Source: Chlamydiales bacterium
Lineage (GTDB): Bacteria; Chlamydiota; Chlamydiia; Chlamydiales; Criblamydiaceae
Assembly (NCBI GenBank): GCA_024233575.1
Contig: JACKPN010000012.1
Location: forward strand, 1 to 56,443
Direction of reading: 5' to 3'
Length of the DNA: 56,443 bases
In this document: one piece after another, positions 43,081 through 51,974 of the stretch
Numbering within the stretch: the first letter of the stretch is position 1
Layout of the letters: the number at the start of each line of letters is the position of its first letter
Translations under genes and position numbers: made by a program
The notes under the pieces: model-generated
The model's input: only the letters and a program-made list of their open reading frames with translations
The model's database searches: none
Told to the model about the DNA's origin: nothing

Positions 43081-43389
43081 TTAATTTATCCGATCTTCCT
43101 GCAAAGGCAGTTCCTGAAGCGGCTGTTGCTGCAAAGCGTCCTCCTGCAATGGAAGCTCCTGTTGTGGATTTTGCTGCAACGGCTGTTGCTGTAGCGGCGC
43201 TTCCTGCAAAGGCAATTGCTGCTGAGGGTTCATCGGTATTGGTTCCTGCTGCAAACGATCTTCTTGCAGCGGCAGCTCCTGCTGAGGATCCTCCTGCAGC
43301 GGTTCATTACCGACAGGATTAACAAAAGACTGTTCAGCAAGAAGCATAACCGTAGCGGCTAACACAAAAAAAATCGTATTCATCATCAT
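43081..43389 (-). CDS. Secreted Gln/Pro/Leu-rich repeat protein
   Basis: The 102 aa protein begins with a signal peptide (MMMNTIFFVLAATVMLLA, cleavage before EQS). The mature part is made of imperfect ~20-residue units built on QQELPLQED and LQQQPLQQ (three copies, residues 38-99). It has no Cys and is likely disordered. The start at 43389 follows a GGA; the longer frame from 43644 has no support upstream of the signal peptide. It follows the plan of the acidic secreted protein downstream. Function unknown; surface or envelope location is inferred from the signal peptide. Confidence 0.6.
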   Translation of the reverse strand: MMMNTIFFVLAATVMLLAEQSFVNPVGNEPLQEDPQQELPLQEDRLQQEPIPMNPQQQLPLQEAPLQQQPLQQNPQQELPLQEDALQQQPLQELPLQEDRIN

Positions 43390-43426
43390 TCCGTGGTATG
43401 AAATTACATAAAAATTAAGGTAAGCG

Positions 43427-44170
43427 ATGACCTCTTTCTTCACTACAGTAAAAACAAAAATTTCTGACGAGCTCTTCTTACGCGATCTAAAAAACGCTCT
43501 CAATGATTCGGTGATGTTAAGCAAACCTCCGGAAAAGGAATCGCATCTTTGGACGTTCGATACCGTTTCGGGAAAAATCAGCGTGACCATGCGGACAACG
43601 ATCCATATATCGAAGCGCCAGCTGCAGCAGAAAGTCAGCGTCAACTATGAAGAAAATTTCACGAACCAGGAACTCAAGAAAAAAGTGGGAGCGATAGTGG
43701 AAGCATTTCTCAGCAAGTACGCGAAGCCGTACGACCCTCCGAAACCTCGTTATCTTCTAGAGCATCTGCAAAAAATCACAGACGAAAAATATCTTTCCGA
43801 TCAGATTAACGAGTTTCGTCAATGGTGGAATGTTCTTTTCGAGCAAAAGGATTTTTCACATGAAAAACTAGATCATCAATGGACGCAGCGCACTTGCTGG
43901 GGCGATGTGACTATTGCTGTGAAGACTCTCGAAACAACACCTGCTGATTTAGGATTCCTCTCATCGCTCCTCCCAAAAGCGGTATTCCGTCAACAACAGA
44001 TGACAATCTCTTTCAGCAACAATTTTCGTAATGAGGAAATCAAGCAAGAAATCATGGACAAAGTGGAAGCATTCAATAAAAAATACACAACGCCGATAGA
44101 GGTTACAGATGAGGAAGAAGCAGATGCGAGTCATACGTCCGACCGTGATGGATCGTCTGAACAGCTGTAG
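43427..44170 (+). CDS. Protein of unknown function with an internal duplication
   Basis: The 247 aa protein is not recognised. It holds two related units: about residues 35-108 (with NYEENFTNQELKKKVGAIVE) and 148-228 (SFSNNFRNEEIKQEIMDKVE). Each has a beta-rich start, a helix and a similar xKYxxPYxx ending (SKYAKPYDPP and KKYTTPIEV). There is no signal peptide. The last codons overlap the convergent hydrolase gene by 68 bases. Divergent from the secreted Gln-rich gene, 37 bases apart. Confidence 0.6.
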   Translation: MTSFFTTVKTKISDELFLRDLKNALNDSVMLSKPPEKESHLWTFDTVSGKISVTMRTTIHISKRQLQQKVSVNYEENFTNQELKKKVGAIVEAFLSKYAKPYDPPKPRYLLEHLQKITDEKYLSDQINEFRQWWNVLFEQKDFSHEKLDHQWTQRTCWGDVTIAVKTLETTPADLGFLSSLLPKAVFRQQQMTISFSNNFRNEEIKQEIMDKVEAFNKKYTTPIEVTDEEEADASHTSDRDGSSEQL

Positions 44171-45893
44171 TTTCTTCAGCGTCGCCTTCGTTGCTGCCTC
44201 CGGTATTCAAGTTACGCTCATGGTTAGGAAAGTCTGATGAAGTGATCTGCAGCTGAATACGGTGACCGCGCAAAAAACAGTGGGCGATATGCCCCATATC
44301 CAGCTCGACACGGTAGATTTTGTCTTTTTCAACCCCGTGCGTTATTTTCACCGAATCCAAAAAACGCATTCTTTGGAACCCGTTGATAAGAAAGTAGCTC
44401 TTGCCATTCGGATGCAGATCGCACAACCTTGCGCAGAAGTCGGTATCGACAGCGCTCGATTGCACATAAATCACCGCGCTCACAGGACCGGCGATCTCAT
44501 AATCGCCCTCCATCGGCTTAGTGGTATAGACAAGAACATCATGGCGCTCGAGGATAAGCTTTTGATCTCTGGGTCCTTCGGTATCGTTAGGGTAAAGCAT
44601 ATTGTTGCCTATGGAAGGCACCGGATCGAGAGGATCGTAAACATAACTGTCCGTAACCTCTTTGACGGAAATGCTTGTTGACAAAGTGCCATCACCCTCG
44701 CCGCTGTTGGCGTGCCCTTTACTATCAAGATAGAATTTCACATTGCTAACGCCAGGGGGCGGCCACGACGCAGCGTTGCGCCACTCGTTTTTTCCCATCA
44801 TATAATAAGCAACCGGATTGTCCGGATCGAAAGCGAACTCTTCGCCCTTCAACCAGCAGTTGAACCACTTGACCATCGGTTCAAATTGGTGATAGAACCT
44901 TCCTTCTTTGCTGAAATGAACATCGGGTGGCTCAATTGTCGGGTCGTGGCTCCACCAGCCGATAATCAGCCGGCTTTTCGTTGTCAAGCTCCGCGGGTTT
45001 GCACGTATTGTCTTGTTATAGTCGCGGATGGTGTCGCGGAGAAAACGATCGTACCAGCCGCCAATAAACAAGGCTGGAACGGAAATTTCGCTGCGACGCC
45101 CGCTAACGCTGAAGCTTCCCCAATAGTCGTCAGTATGCAGGTGGGCCATCCATGTTTTGAACGTATCGATTCCGTCCTTAAGGCGCTTGTCGAATTCAAG
45201 AACAGGAAGCTGTAGGATGATCTTATCGATCTCTTCATGCGTTACTTCCCTGCCGCGACGACCATGATGCTTCGATAGCCAAAACAGGATATCCTTCAAG
45301 TAGGGAACCCCTTTATCAATCCATGTGGTGTAGGCGTTCTGACTGCAAAAAATGGTGACAAGCGCTTTCAATCCGGGAGGGGACTCCGGCGCCACCACCC
45401 AGCAGCAGGTTCCCAAATAGGAAAATCCCCACATGCCGACATTGCCATCGCACCAGTCCTGCTTCATAATCCAGGCGATCGTATCCGTACCATCTTTTGT
45501 TTCATTGACAAAGGGGCTGAATTCCCCTTCGGAGCCATATTTACCGCGGACATCTTGAGAGATAAAGACATAACCTTGAGAACAGAAGATCTTAGCTATC
45601 AAAGGGAAAGAATAATCATCGTTACCCTTTTCGTAGGGAGTGCGCATCAAAATCACAGGAAAAGGACCGCTATCTGTTGGTCGGTAGATGTCGCAGACGA
45701 GCATCACTCCGTCAGACATGGCAACCGTCACATTTTTTAACAAGCGGATGCCGCTCTCCGGGGGCGGCAGATGGAGGATCCTGCACAGAAGGCGCATCTT
45801 CACCGGCTCCCATAGCAGGTATACCGCTGCCGTAAGACACAGAGCGATAACAATCAGAGCAATTATTGATTCATAAGACCACAAATCAGCCAT
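44103..45893 (-). CDS. CocE/NonD-family hydrolase (X-Pro dipeptidyl-peptidase type)
   Basis: The 596 aa protein is anchored by one N-terminal helix (residues 8-27) and carries an alpha/beta hydrolase domain with oxyanion-side SQDVRGKYGSEGEF and nucleophile Ser in GFSYLG, then the C-terminal beta domain of PF08530 with DMGHIAHCFLRGHRIQLQI. Known members are peptidases, cocaine esterase and glutaryl-7-ACA acylase; the substrate here is unknown. Anchored on the membrane, probably facing the periplasm. Convergent overlap with the upstream unknown gene by 68 bases. Confidence 0.88.
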   Translation of the reverse strand: MADLWSYESIIALIVIALCLTAAVYLLWEPVKMRLLCRILHLPPPESGIRLLKNVTVAMSDGVMLVCDIYRPTDSGPFPVILMRTPYEKGNDDYSFPLIAKIFCSQGYVFISQDVRGKYGSEGEFSPFVNETKDGTDTIAWIMKQDWCDGNVGMWGFSYLGTCCWVVAPESPPGLKALVTIFCSQNAYTTWIDKGVPYLKDILFWLSKHHGRRGREVTHEEIDKIILQLPVLEFDKRLKDGIDTFKTWMAHLHTDDYWGSFSVSGRRSEISVPALFIGGWYDRFLRDTIRDYNKTIRANPRSLTTKSRLIIGWWSHDPTIEPPDVHFSKEGRFYHQFEPMVKWFNCWLKGEEFAFDPDNPVAYYMMGKNEWRNAASWPPPGVSNVKFYLDSKGHANSGEGDGTLSTSISVKEVTDSYVYDPLDPVPSIGNNMLYPNDTEGPRDQKLILERHDVLVYTTKPMEGDYEIAGPVSAVIYVQSSAVDTDFCARLCDLHPNGKSYFLINGFQRMRFLDSVKITHGVEKDKIYRVELDMGHIAHCFLRGHRIQLQITSSDFPNHERNLNTGGSNEGDAEETTAVQTIHHGRTYDSHLLLPHL

Positions 45894-45917
45894 ACCTGCA
45901 CTATGACAGATTGTTAA

Positions 45918-46337
45918 TTACCGTGCATCATCGAGCCATTGCAAGCAGATCGTCGCATCTTCACGAATCTGATCATCAACATCTTGATTACCAGCGATTT
46001 TTTCTAAAAGAAATTTACACCTATCTCGAATCGCCTTATCTGAAGAACGATTAAATAGACGCCTCAGCATCCAAACGAAGGTCGTCGTCGGCGACTTTTC
46101 CACATATTCAAACAAAGCACGTTCATAATCCGAACATTTTTCAATGGCATGGACAAGCGGTCCGGGAGCGCCAAAATCTTCGTTTGGGTACCTAGCGAGT
46201 AATGCAAGCATAGGATCCAGTGCACGCGCCTTCTCGGGAGACAGCAATATATGATCTGTCAGCTGCCGTAAACGGGCGAGGTAATCGCCCTCCAAAGAAA
46301 ATGTTTCCAGCTGGTTGATCTCTTCGTCAATCATCAT
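45918..46337 (-). CDS. Small helical protein of unknown function
   Basis: The 139 aa protein is predicted all-helical, acidic, with no signal peptide or membrane segment. Two Met codons open it. The helical ladder (PLVHAIEKCSDYERALFEYV, then WMLRRLFNRS) has the look of a HEAT-like or immunity-protein fold, but I cannot match it. It is divergent from the large lysophospholipid gene, 80 bases apart. Confidence 0.55.
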   Translation of the reverse strand: MMIDEEINQLETFSLEGDYLARLRQLTDHILLSPEKARALDPMLALLARYPNEDFGAPGPLVHAIEKCSDYERALFEYVEKSPTTTFVWMLRRLFNRSSDKAIRDRCKFLLEKIAGNQDVDDQIREDATICLQWLDDAR

Positions 46338-46359
46338 TTAAAATGAATTCTTACCGGTT

Positions 46360-46388
46360 TTGCGTATATTTCATTAAACTGCTATAAT
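46360..46388 (+). promoter_or_regulatory. Candidate promoter of the LplT-Aas fusion gene
   Basis: TTGCGT at 46360-46365 and a perfect TATAAT at 46383-46388 with 17 bp between, about 30 bases upstream of the ATG at 46418. The -10 and spacing are good, the -35 is weak. Confidence 0.5.
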
Positions 46389-46417
46389 CACTCCTTTTAT
46401 ATAATGTAATATGTAAC

Positions 46418-49400
46418 ATGCAAAGTGAAACAAAAAAAAGCCAAAAGAAAATTCTTCATCCCTTAATGGGATTGATATTTTCGCAATTTATCGGCGCATT
46501 CAATGACAACGCGTGGAAATTAATCGTTTTCACTCTTGCAACACGGCCTATCGTCGCCAGTATTGATCCATCACAGTTTGAATATTCATCGCAGCTCCTT
46601 GCTACAGCTGCATTATTGATTTTCCTTGTTCCGATGCTGATCTTTTCGATCCCTGCAGGACCTCTATCCGACAGCCGCAGCAAGCGTTCGGTCATCATTG
46701 CCACAAAAGCGCTGGAGCTCCTTCTGATGGGAGCTGCTACTGTCAGCCTCTATCTGGCGCCGACGCATCTGCTTCTTCCTTATGTCATCCTAGGTATGAT
46801 GGGCATGCAAAGCGCGTTGTTCAGCCCTGCAAAATATGGCATCCTTCCTGAAATTTTGCCCTACAACCGCCTATCGCGAGGGAACGGCCTGATTGAGATG
46901 TGGACGATGATTGCAATCATCGGCGGTACAGGACTGGGCCCCGTCCTCCTTGCTGCCGATAAAAGCGGCACCATGACTGCATTGTCGTGGACAGCACCTT
47001 GCATCTTAACAGGATTGTCAGCAATGGGACTGCTCGCATCTTTCCTTGTTCCTCATGTACCTCCCGCAAGAGAAAAGCCCACTTCGATGTATCAGACTCT
47101 CAGGAGTGCCTTCCGCATCATGTGGCGTGACCGCATTCTCCTGTTGGCAATTATCGGCACTCTGCTCTACTGGACCATTATGAGCCTCCTCGGTCAGAAT
47201 GTCCTTGTATACGCCAAAAGCCTCGTCGTCAACATCGAGAAAGGAGAACTGCTGCAAGGAGTACCTCCGGCATCGTTTGGCGTTGGCATCGCCATCGGCG
47301 CGCTACTTGGCGGACGCTTGTCCGGCGAACGGATCGAATACGGACTGATTCCTTTCGGGTCTATCGGCTTCGCCATTGCTTCGACAATTCTAGGAGTTGT
47401 ACAACCGGGGATGGTCGGCACGGCATGCACCGTCCTTGGCGCAGGGCTCTTTGCCGGCATGCTGATCATTCCTCTGCAGGCGATCATCCAATGGCGCTCG
47501 CCCAAGTCACAACGAGGATCGATCATTGCCACCAGCAACCTCATCAACATTAGTGGAATGATCTTGGGATCGCTAGCAGCAGCGACGATGGCATGGAGTG
47601 GACTCGATCTCTCCAAGACGCTGATCATTTCCGCTGGCTTCGTTGCCCTCTGCACAATTTTCTCCGTGCGTCTGTTGCCAGAAGCGCTGGTCCGTCTGAT
47701 CTTCGTTGTCCTTACTATTACCTTCTACCGCTTTAGGATCTACGGTTTGGACAACATCCCCAAAAAAGGCGGAGGCTTGCTCGTCTGCAACCACCTCTCC
47801 GCGACTGATGCCCTTTTTGTTTCCGCGACAGTCGACAGACCTGTCCGTTTTATTATGAGCGATTTCTACTTCAACCATTGGTTCATTGGACCGATCGCAC
47901 GCTTGATGAAAGCAATCCCCGTTGCCAGCACGGCATCGCCGACAGACCTGCTTCGCTCTCTTCGCGATGCTGGCGAGATGATTGAAAAAGGGGAACTGCT
48001 CTGCATCTTCCCTGAAGGCGACATCACCCGTATCGGCATGATGCTGCCATTCCACCGCGGCATCGAAGTGATCGCTAAGGGGCATAAATGTCCATTAATC
48101 CCTGTCCATCTCGACAGGGTCTGGGGTCGCAACTTCTCATTCAGCGGTGGCAAGCTGCTAAAAAAACGTCCCCTTGATATCGCCCACCCGATCACCGTCA
48201 GCATCGGCGAACACATGCCTGCCGACTCCAGTGTCAATGAGATCCGTCAAGCCATCCGCGAACTGGAATATCAGGCGTGGATGCACCGTAAAGAAGATGA
48301 AGTCCCGATCCACCACACCTTCCTAAAAACCGTTTGGCGCGCCCCTTGGCGCCTGTGTGTCGCCGATGCCACACGAAAAAAACTATCGCGACTGCGCGTG
48401 TTGCGAAACGCAATTGCTTTGGCGCATAAGATGCACGGCATCTGGAACAACGACGAAACTGTCGGCATCATGTTGCCGACAAGCATCGAAGCGGTTATCG
48501 TCAATATCGCCGCCACGCTTAGCGGCCGCACCGTCGTCAACATCAATCCCGATTGTTCTATCGATGAGCTGCGCCATCAGCTTGAAATTGCCGATATCAA
48601 CACCGTGCTTACCACGGAATCGATGGCTTCCGTCCTTCCCGACAACATTAAGATGGTCGACTGTGAGAAGTTGCAAAGAAAAGTCACCCGTTTCAACCGT
48701 TTTATGGCGGCATCGCTTGGGCTGCTGGCTCCTGTCTGGCTGACGGAAAAATACTGCGGAACACGGACGAAACAGCAAATGGACGACACTTTGGCGATTC
48801 TCTTTACCAGCGGATCCACAGGACAATCTAAAGGCGTTGAGCTTAGCCACTTCAATATCTCTTCAAATATTGAAGGCATTGCTCAGGTAATCCCAGCTCT
48901 GCAGTCGAACGACAAGCTATTCCATGCCCTCCCGTTATCGCACTCTTTCGGGTATATGATTATGTGGCTAGGCCTGAACCACAGCTTACCCCTTGTGCTG
49001 CATCCCGACCCCGATGACAGTCGTACTGTCGGTAAAATCATCGAAGAGCAAAAAGCAACGATGTTGTGGACAACGCCGAAACTCTTGGATCTCTACTACA
49101 ACAAAATCCTGCCGCTGCAGTTCGGTTCGCTGCGTTTTGTTCTGACAGGATCCGACAAGCTTTCTGACAGCCTCACCATCGCTTTCGAAAGAAAATTTGG
49201 ACTCACACCTGTCGAAGGCTATGGCGTTACCGAATGTTCACCGGTCATTTCAACAAATACGCTGAATGTCCGTCTTCCGGGCACATACCATCAAGGGTTT
49301 ATGCGTGGATCTGTTGGTCAGCCGCTGCCTGGCGTCATCGCTCGCGTTGTCGAGCCCGACACACTAGAGCCGCTTCCCACCGATACCATCGGCCTTCTGC

Positions 49401-49882
49401 TTGTTAAAGGCCCTAACATCATGAAAGGTTACCGCAAGCTGCCGGAACAGACGACAGAAGCGATCCAAGACGGCTGGTACCATACCGGTGATCTTGCCAA
49501 GATCAATAAAGATGAATTCATCACCCTGATCGACCGCATAGAACGTTACAGCAAAATCGGCGACAAGACGATAAACCATAATGATTTAGAGAATGCTCTT
49601 AACGATCTCGCTGGCGAAGAACGATTTGCAGTGACCAGCATTTCAGATCCCGATAAGGGCGAGAGGCTTATCGTCTATTACTGTGGCATGGAAAAGTCTA
49701 TCCAACAGATAGTCAACGACCTAAAAGGAAACAGCATTCCGGACTACGCAATACCCGACCGGGAAGCATTCGTCCCTATCGAAAAAATTCCGCGTCTAAG
49801 GTCGGGAAAGCTAGATCTAAAAACCTTAAAACTCTTGGCGATCAAACAGTTTTTAGATGATCTAACAAACAGCAACGTATGA
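46418..49882 (+). CDS. aas: Lysophospholipid transporter / acyltransferase / acyl-ACP synthetase fusion (LplT-Aas type)
   Basis: The 1154 aa protein joins three parts. Residues 1 to about 415 are a 12-helix MFS transporter of the LplT type. About 425-610 is a PlsC-like acyltransferase with NHLSATD (H-x4-D motif) and FPEGDITRIG. About 650-1150 is an AMP-forming ligase with the P-loop LFTSGSTGQSKGV, YGVTECSPV and WYHTGDLAKI. In E. coli, LplT flips lysophosphatidylethanolamine inward and Aas re-acylates it; here one protein would do both. This suits an organism that scavenges or repairs lysolipids. The gene is preceded by a plausible promoter and stands alone. Confidence 0.92.
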   Translation: MQSETKKSQKKILHPLMGLIFSQFIGAFNDNAWKLIVFTLATRPIVASIDPSQFEYSSQLLATAALLIFLVPMLIFSIPAGPLSDSRSKRSVIIATKALELLLMGAATVSLYLAPTHLLLPYVILGMMGMQSALFSPAKYGILPEILPYNRLSRGNGLIEMWTMIAIIGGTGLGPVLLAADKSGTMTALSWTAPCILTGLSAMGLLASFLVPHVPPAREKPTSMYQTLRSAFRIMWRDRILLLAIIGTLLYWTIMSLLGQNVLVYAKSLVVNIEKGELLQGVPPASFGVGIAIGALLGGRLSGERIEYGLIPFGSIGFAIASTILGVVQPGMVGTACTVLGAGLFAGMLIIPLQAIIQWRSPKSQRGSIIATSNLINISGMILGSLAAATMAWSGLDLSKTLIISAGFVALCTIFSVRLLPEALVRLIFVVLTITFYRFRIYGLDNIPKKGGGLLVCNHLSATDALFVSATVDRPVRFIMSDFYFNHWFIGPIARLMKAIPVASTASPTDLLRSLRDAGEMIEKGELLCIFPEGDITRIGMMLPFHRGIEVIAKGHKCPLIPVHLDRVWGRNFSFSGGKLLKKRPLDIAHPITVSIGEHMPADSSVNEIRQAIRELEYQAWMHRKEDEVPIHHTFLKTVWRAPWRLCVADATRKKLSRLRVLRNAIALAHKMHGIWNNDETVGIMLPTSIEAVIVNIAATLSGRTVVNINPDCSIDELRHQLEIADINTVLTTESMASVLPDNIKMVDCEKLQRKVTRFNRFMAASLGLLAPVWLTEKYCGTRTKQQMDDTLAILFTSGSTGQSKGVELSHFNISSNIEGIAQVIPALQSNDKLFHALPLSHSFGYMIMWLGLNHSLPLVLHPDPDDSRTVGKIIEEQKATMLWTTPKLLDLYYNKILPLQFGSLRFVLTGSDKLSDSLTIAFERKFGLTPVEGYGVTECSPVISTNTLNVRLPGTYHQGFMRGSVGQPLPGVIARVVEPDTLEPLPTDTIGLLLVKGPNIMKGYRKLPEQTTEAIQDGWYHTGDLAKINKDEFITLIDRIERYSKIGDKTINHNDLENALNDLAGEERFAVTSISDPDKGERLIVYYCGMEKSIQQIVNDLKGNSIPDYAIPDREAFVPIEKIPRLRSGKLDLKTLKLLAIKQFLDDLTNSNV

Positions 49883-50008
49883 GCATAACTTATTATACAT
49901 CAAAGTCTTAAAGGTGACCATTTACCCTAGATAGACTATTCTGCCCATAGTATAAACAAACTTAGAAGCCGCATCGTATTTCGATGCCGCAAACATAAGG
50001 AGATCCCT

Positions 50009-50533
50009 ATGGGTAATAAAATAGCAATTGCTTTGTGTACGATCATGTTCACAACGGCCCTGGCTTTTGCCGAGGTACCATTCTTTTCATCATCAACAAC
50101 ATCAGGAAATAACAGCGGCGTGCTCTATGTACAGACCGCCAGCGAAGCTATCATCACTAAAGACCAGTCTGCAGAAGACAAATTCATTATTACCTTGAAA
50201 GACGTCAAGCCGCAAATTGCTTTTTTCGCAGAAACCCCTTCGCTAATCATCGGGAAAACGACAATACAGAACTTCATTAACGACTGGACCAACACAACGA
50301 CAACGACTAGCACAACAACTCCTAACGCTGCATTAGTTACCGAGACAACAACGCCAAGCAGCATCACCCTGTCAGACTCTATGGTTGTCCTGTCAAATCC
50401 TAATTATGACGCAAGAACAGGAACACTTACATATGAAGCGACAACAACAAATGGTTCAACAGCGCTCCAAGAAGGCGTTCATGCCAATCCTGTTATCTTC
50501 ATTGATAGCAATTGCACAGTATTCTGCCAGTAA
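50009..50533 (+). CDS. Secreted Thr/Ser-rich protein of unknown function
   Basis: The 174 aa protein has a signal peptide (IALCTIMFTTALAFA, residues 6-20). The mature part reads as a single domain: FIITLKDVKPQIAFFAE, then a block ending TPNAALV, then VVLSNPNYDARTGTLTYEA. This sequence order (F-x-L-x-L...P, then PNA, then NPxYDxxxGTLTY) I recall from uncharacterised secreted bacterial and algal proteins; a name is not safe. AAGGAG precedes the ATG. The 5' leader contains a small GCATCG-TATTT-CGATGC hairpin (about 49971-49987). It has a strong terminator after it, so it is a stand-alone unit. Within the 126-bp gap upstream only a TATAAA (49951-49956) looks promoter-like. Confidence 0.75.
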   Translation: MGNKIAIALCTIMFTTALAFAEVPFFSSSTTSGNNSGVLYVQTASEAIITKDQSAEDKFIITLKDVKPQIAFFAETPSLIIGKTTIQNFINDWTNTTTTTSTTTPNAALVTETTTPSSITLSDSMVVLSNPNYDARTGTLTYEATTTNGSTALQEGVHANPVIFIDSNCTVFCQ

Positions 50534-50545
50534 TCTTCTTTTCCT

Positions 50546-50574
50546 GGGCATAGGCGATCGCCTATGCCCTTTTC
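50546..50574 (+). terminator. Rho-independent terminator with a perfect 24-base palindrome
   Basis: GGGCATAGGCGA-TCGCCTATGCCC at 50546-50569 is a perfect palindrome that folds into a strong stem, followed by TTTTCT. It starts 12 bases after the stop of the secreted protein gene. The centre is GGCGATCGCC. Confidence 0.85.
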
Positions 50575-50638
50575 TATTGTAAGAAATCTTCTCAAATTGA
50601 AATACTGACGGCATACTGAAAACAACCTTGGTATTGCC

Positions 50639-51085
50639 ATGTCAAACAGTATCCTGACTGAAGAAGAAGTCCTCGAATGGAAAAAAACGCTCCTCCGATG
50701 GAAGCGGGCGATTGAAAACGATGAGATTGCCAAAGAGAAGCAAGGATTAAAACGCGAAGTCGACAGCATCGCGTCCCGCCTTGACAATGCCTTGGCTTTG
50801 ACGGAAATGGAGCAGGAAAAGCTTCTTTTCGATATGGAAAGGCTATCACAGTTCATCGTCTCCCACAACCTGGAGATCCCTAAAGCTGAGCAGCAGCTTG
50901 CCGAGATCCTTGAAGTTGTCGAATCAACAGATCCTGGTCATGCCATTGCTGGTTTCGAAGAGGTCAAGGAGCAGCTTGAAGAGTTGATCCCCAAACTAAA
51001 GAAAATTGATACCATGACCAAAGAAGAGATACAAAAAGTCTACGAAGAGTTCTCCAGCATCAGCTCTCAGCTGAAGGAAAACTAA
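50639..51085 (+). CDS. Coiled-coil protein of unknown function
   Basis: The 148 aa protein is almost entirely helical and charged, with heptad patterns over residues 15-75 and 90-145. No signal peptide or membrane span. It lies 3 bases before the next gene, so the three genes 50639-51974 form one transcript. No Shine-Dalgarno is clear at the start. Not recognised. Confidence 0.6.
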   Translation: MSNSILTEEEVLEWKKTLLRWKRAIENDEIAKEKQGLKREVDSIASRLDNALALTEMEQEKLLFDMERLSQFIVSHNLEIPKAEQQLAEILEVVESTDPGHAIAGFEEVKEQLEELIPKLKKIDTMTKEEIQKVYEEFSSISSQLKEN

Positions 51086-51088
51086 GGG

Positions 51089-51577
51089 ATGGCAGCCACG
51101 CTTCAAAAGCAAATCCTTTTAGAAAAACTTCCACAGTATCTCGAGTCGCTTTATGAGGAAGCGCAACGTAATATTCAATCACCAGAAGACGAATATCGCT
51201 CCATCAAAATTTATGAAATCAGTGATTTAGGTGTGCGCCTGCTGATTGAAATGTATGCAAAATGGCCGAACTACTTCAGCTGCAGAGGCCCAGCGTCAAA
51301 AAATACTCAACTCATCGCATCTATTCTTCCTGCCGACAAAAATTCTGTAAAAGGCGCCTACAGCGATAGAATCAAGGAAGTCATCAAGAACCATTTCGTG
51401 ACCTCTTTTTCTCCTACTCTTGTTGCATACAGTGGCCCTGAAGGCGATTTCATTGCAGACGAAGAAACTCCGGATCTTAATGAGAAACTGAACCTGCCCA
51501 AAGAAACATGGTATTCCTCAAGATTAAGCAACATAGTAATCAATGGGGAACAGATCATTCCTGCAAAAAGAAGGTGA
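51089..51577 (+). CDS. Unknown protein, first of a tandem paralogue pair
   Basis: The 162 aa protein shares its beginning (ATLQKQILLEKLPQYLES) and end (SNIVINGEQI) with the next gene (TTLQTQISSEMLPQHLET ... TNIVINGETI), so the two are tandem duplicates that diverged in the middle. Its core has a KIYEISDLGVRLLIEM block. No signal or membrane segment. AGGGATGG lies right at the start. Function unknown. Confidence 0.6.
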   Translation: MAATLQKQILLEKLPQYLESLYEEAQRNIQSPEDEYRSIKIYEISDLGVRLLIEMYAKWPNYFSCRGPASKNTQLIASILPADKNSVKGAYSDRIKEVIKNHFVTSFSPTLVAYSGPEGDFIADEETPDLNEKLNLPKETWYSSRLSNIVINGEQIIPAKRR

Positions 51578-51581
51578 CAAA

Positions 51582-51974
51582 ATGACTACAACGCTTCAAA
51601 CGCAAATTTCTTCAGAAATGCTTCCACAGCATCTCGAAACGCAATACCAGGAATTGTATGATCTTGCCGATACGATCGGAGAAATGTACAGCACAACAAA
51701 AAAATACGAGATTGTCGATTTAAAAATACATCTGCAGGTTGAGATGTTCGCAGGAGGCGGTATGGGATGTTGCGGATTCTTTACATACAGAACAATACAA
51801 GCATCTGTCCAACCAATAGATCAAACATTAGCAACAGCAGACTGTACAAAAAAAATTGAGAATATCATAACAAAACAGTTCATACGCCAACCTAATGATC
51901 ATTTTCACACAGTCAACGGAACAAATTACAATTTAACGAACATTGTCATCAATGGAGAGACTATTTTTTCCTAA
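51582..51974 (+). CDS. Unknown protein, second of a tandem paralogue pair
   Basis: The 130 aa protein starts at 51582, where AAGGTG precedes the ATG; the frame reaches further upstream inside the first gene without support. The core KKYEIVDLKIHLQVEMF aligns with the paralogue's KIYEISDLGVRLLIEM. It contains a FAGGGMGCCGFFTY stretch in place of the paralogue's CRGP loop. Its end overlaps the convergent phospholipase-D gene by 4 bases. Function unknown. Confidence 0.6.
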   Translation: MTTTLQTQISSEMLPQHLETQYQELYDLADTIGEMYSTTKKYEIVDLKIHLQVEMFAGGGMGCCGFFTYRTIQASVQPIDQTLATADCTKKIENIITKQFIRQPNDHFHTVNGTNYNLTNIVINGETIFS

